Shown here: piece after piece, positions 5,286-6,044 of the stretch
Position numbering within the stretch: position 1 is the stretch's first letter
Layout of the letters: each line of letters begins with the position of its first letter
Source of the DNA: CAG-303 sp034172985
GTDB lineage: Bacteria > Bacillota > Clostridia > Lachnospirales > Lachnospiraceae
Direction: 5' to 3'
Length of the DNA: 6,044 nucleotides
Assembly: GCA_034172985.1 (NCBI GenBank)
Contig: JAXFDY010000143.1
Span: forward strand, 1-6,044
The notes under the pieces: model-generated
Databases searched by the model: none
What the model was told of the DNA's origin: nothing
The model's input: only the letters and a program-made list of their open reading frames with translations
Position numbers and translations under genes: made by a program

Positions 5286-5621
5286 TGGAGTAGACGGGAG
5301 TCGAACCCGTGTCCAAAAACCAATTCCCCGTTCTTCTACTATTATAGTCAGTTATTTTGCATTCCCTCCACTATCCGGGAACTAACACCCTGACAGCTTC
5401 AGTAGCTTCATATTACGCCCATGTACGCAAAGCTTAATACATGTCGTTTCCTACAAGTTCGATGCCTTAGTCTATAGTGTAGGTCCTATAGGTAAGACAG
5501 CTGCAACTAGGCAGCGTAAGCTAAATTATCTTCAGCGTTTATATTTAAGTTTGCCATTTGACGCATTGCATACGAATAGCTTCACCGGCTGCAAAGTCCC
5601 TGTCGAAACCTTTACTACCCC
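5286..5621 (-). ncRNA. ssrA: Transfer-messenger RNA (tmRNA, 10Sa RNA)
   Basis: This RNA rescues ribosomes stuck on broken mRNAs by acting first as alanyl-tRNA and then as a short mRNA that adds a degradation tag. The mature 5' end GGGGTAG (5621-5615) pairs with CTACTCC (5293-5287) to form the acceptor stem. The third pair is G-U (5619 with 5289), the alanyl-tRNA synthetase identity element. The discriminator A is at 5286 and CCA is not encoded (TTT follows), so it must be added. The T arm is ACGGG-TTCGACT-CCCGT (5310-5294). The 5' part has the usual AAAGGTTTCGACAGGGA. The tag frame is at 5536-5507. The length of 336 bases is typical. It is transcribed toward smpB, with an inserted operon between them. 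Confidence 0.97.
5507..5536 (-). other. tmRNA proteolysis-tag reading frame (AEDNLAYAA)
   Basis: Within ssrA the codons GCT GAA GAT AAT TTA GCT TAC GCT GCC TAG encode AEDNLAYAA and stop. The terminal AA is the ClpXP recognition end. The resume codon GCT lies at tmRNA nucleotide 86, close to E. coli position 90, with A at -4. An in-frame GCA 18 bases earlier (nucleotide 68) also has A at -4 and would give a 15-residue tag beginning ANLNIN. I prefer the shorter one because it matches the usual clostridial AxDNxAxAA tags. Confidence 0.85.
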
Positions 5622-5651
5622 GTATCTATGATACCCATATGGGCGAATTTT

Positions 5652-5681
5652 ATTATAACGTAATTATATGAGGAAAGTCAA
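5652..5681 (-). promoter_or_regulatory. ssrA promoter
   Basis: On the - strand, TTGACT (5681-5676) is followed after 18 bases by a perfect TATAAT (5657-5652). Transcription should start near 5645, giving a leader of about 24 bases that RNase P would remove to expose the GGGG 5' end. The leader includes the palindrome CCCATATGGG and the inverted GTATC/GATAC just before the mature end. Confidence 0.85.
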
Positions 5682-5756
5682 TAGAAAAATTTGTCTAAGA
5701 AAAGGAATATAAGTATTTCATGTATTTTGAATTGTTTGGATAAAAAAATAACTGTA

Positions 5757-5840
5757 AATTTCGTAGAATTATGTATTTTGTGGTTGAAAAAAATAAAATA
5801 AATGATATAATCATATTTGCTTTGTATAATTTCGTAGAAT
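5757..5840. repeat. Two copies of a 13-base repeat flanking a promoter
   Basis: AATTTCGTAGAAT occurs exactly at 5757-5769 and 5828-5840, 71 bases apart. One copy lies upstream and one downstream of the + strand promoter at 5784-5811. The core TTC-GTA-GAA has palindromic ends, as expected for a dimeric regulator site. Confidence 0.55.
5784..5811 (+). promoter_or_regulatory. Orphan + strand promoter with extended -10
   Basis: TTGAAA (5784-5789) is separated by 16 bases from a perfect TATAAT (5806-5811). TG at 5803-5804 gives the extended -10 TGATATAAT. Transcription would start near 5818 and run rightward into DNA with no credible ORF before the window ends. Confidence 0.6.
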
Positions 5841-6044
5841 AAAAACTATACGATAATACATATAACTGATTTGAAATATACTGAGAGTTTGATGACTCCA
5901 GGAAAAAATCAAGCAGACATATATTGAGAATAATGCCGCAAAGAATGGGGTAGTGGCGAAGCCATGCCTTTGTTTACTTGTGTTCTGGAATAATTAAGAT
6001 TATGCAATTCGTAATCCAAAGTTTGCAGAAGGTTTGTTTGAATT
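5818..6044 (+). other. Gene-poor stretch, possible small RNA or leader
   Basis: All ATG-started frames here are very short, except one opening at 6002 that runs off the window (MQFVIQSLQKVCLN) without a ribosome binding site. A hairpin is visible at 5939-5972: CAAAG pairs with CTTTG, and TGGC-GAA-GCCA closes the tip. With the promoter at 5784-5811 this could be an untranslated leader or a small RNA. No known RNA family was recognised. Confidence 0.3.

Noticed and set aside
5151..5393. 80-codon + strand ORF (begins MMYFQITF, includes SRRESNPCPK)
   Set aside because: It runs through both hairpin repeats and antisense through the tmRNA 3' end, so it is an artefact of those elements.
5883..5893. 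GAGAGTTTGAT, identical to the start of 16S rRNA
   Set aside because: The match ends after 11 bases and the following sequence does not continue as 16S rRNA.

Overview
The window looks like chromosomal DNA from a low-GC Gram-positive anaerobe of the class Clostridia, probably Lachnospiraceae or a close relative. This rests on strong AGGAGG-type ribosome binding sites, A+T-rich intergenic DNA, the rnr-smpB-ssrA neighbourhood and a clostridial-type tmRNA tag (AEDNLAYAA). The genus cannot be fixed by eye.

Left part (1-2894, + strand). A roughly 290-base non-coding leader carries two hairpins and a curious, nearly open reading frame. It is followed by rnr (RNase R) and smpB, which overlap by 38 bases and are surely co-translated. 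These are two of the three parts of the bacterial ribosome-rescue (trans-translation) machinery.

Right part (5286-5681, - strand). The third part, ssrA (tmRNA), is complete. It has a strong promoter, an acceptor stem with the G3:U alanine identity pair, the T arm and the tag reading frame. It points toward smpB. Its 3' end abuts two near-identical 43-base hairpin repeats, and a larger hairpin lies further downstream and may be the terminator.

Middle part (2974-5045, - strand). A compact three-gene operon sits between smpB and ssrA. It encodes an XRE-type helix-turn-helix regulator, an ImmA/IrrE-like zinc metallopeptidase with HEIYH, and a 233-residue protein with the acidic-residue pattern of a PIN-like nuclease. 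The genes overlap by 8 bases and 1 base. They are preceded by an A+T-rich promoter region with repeated TTGATAT motifs and end in a 24-base perfect palindrome that contains the last stop codon. The layout (sensor protease, repressor, nuclease) fits a stress-, phage- or DNA-damage-triggered toxin or defence module. It is the most interesting element here. The function is inferred, not shown.

Far right (5682-6044). No convincing gene is seen. There is a good + strand promoter (extended -10) flanked by two copies of a 13-base repeat, followed by about 225 bases without a credible ORF. This may be a small RNA or the leader of a gene beyond the window.
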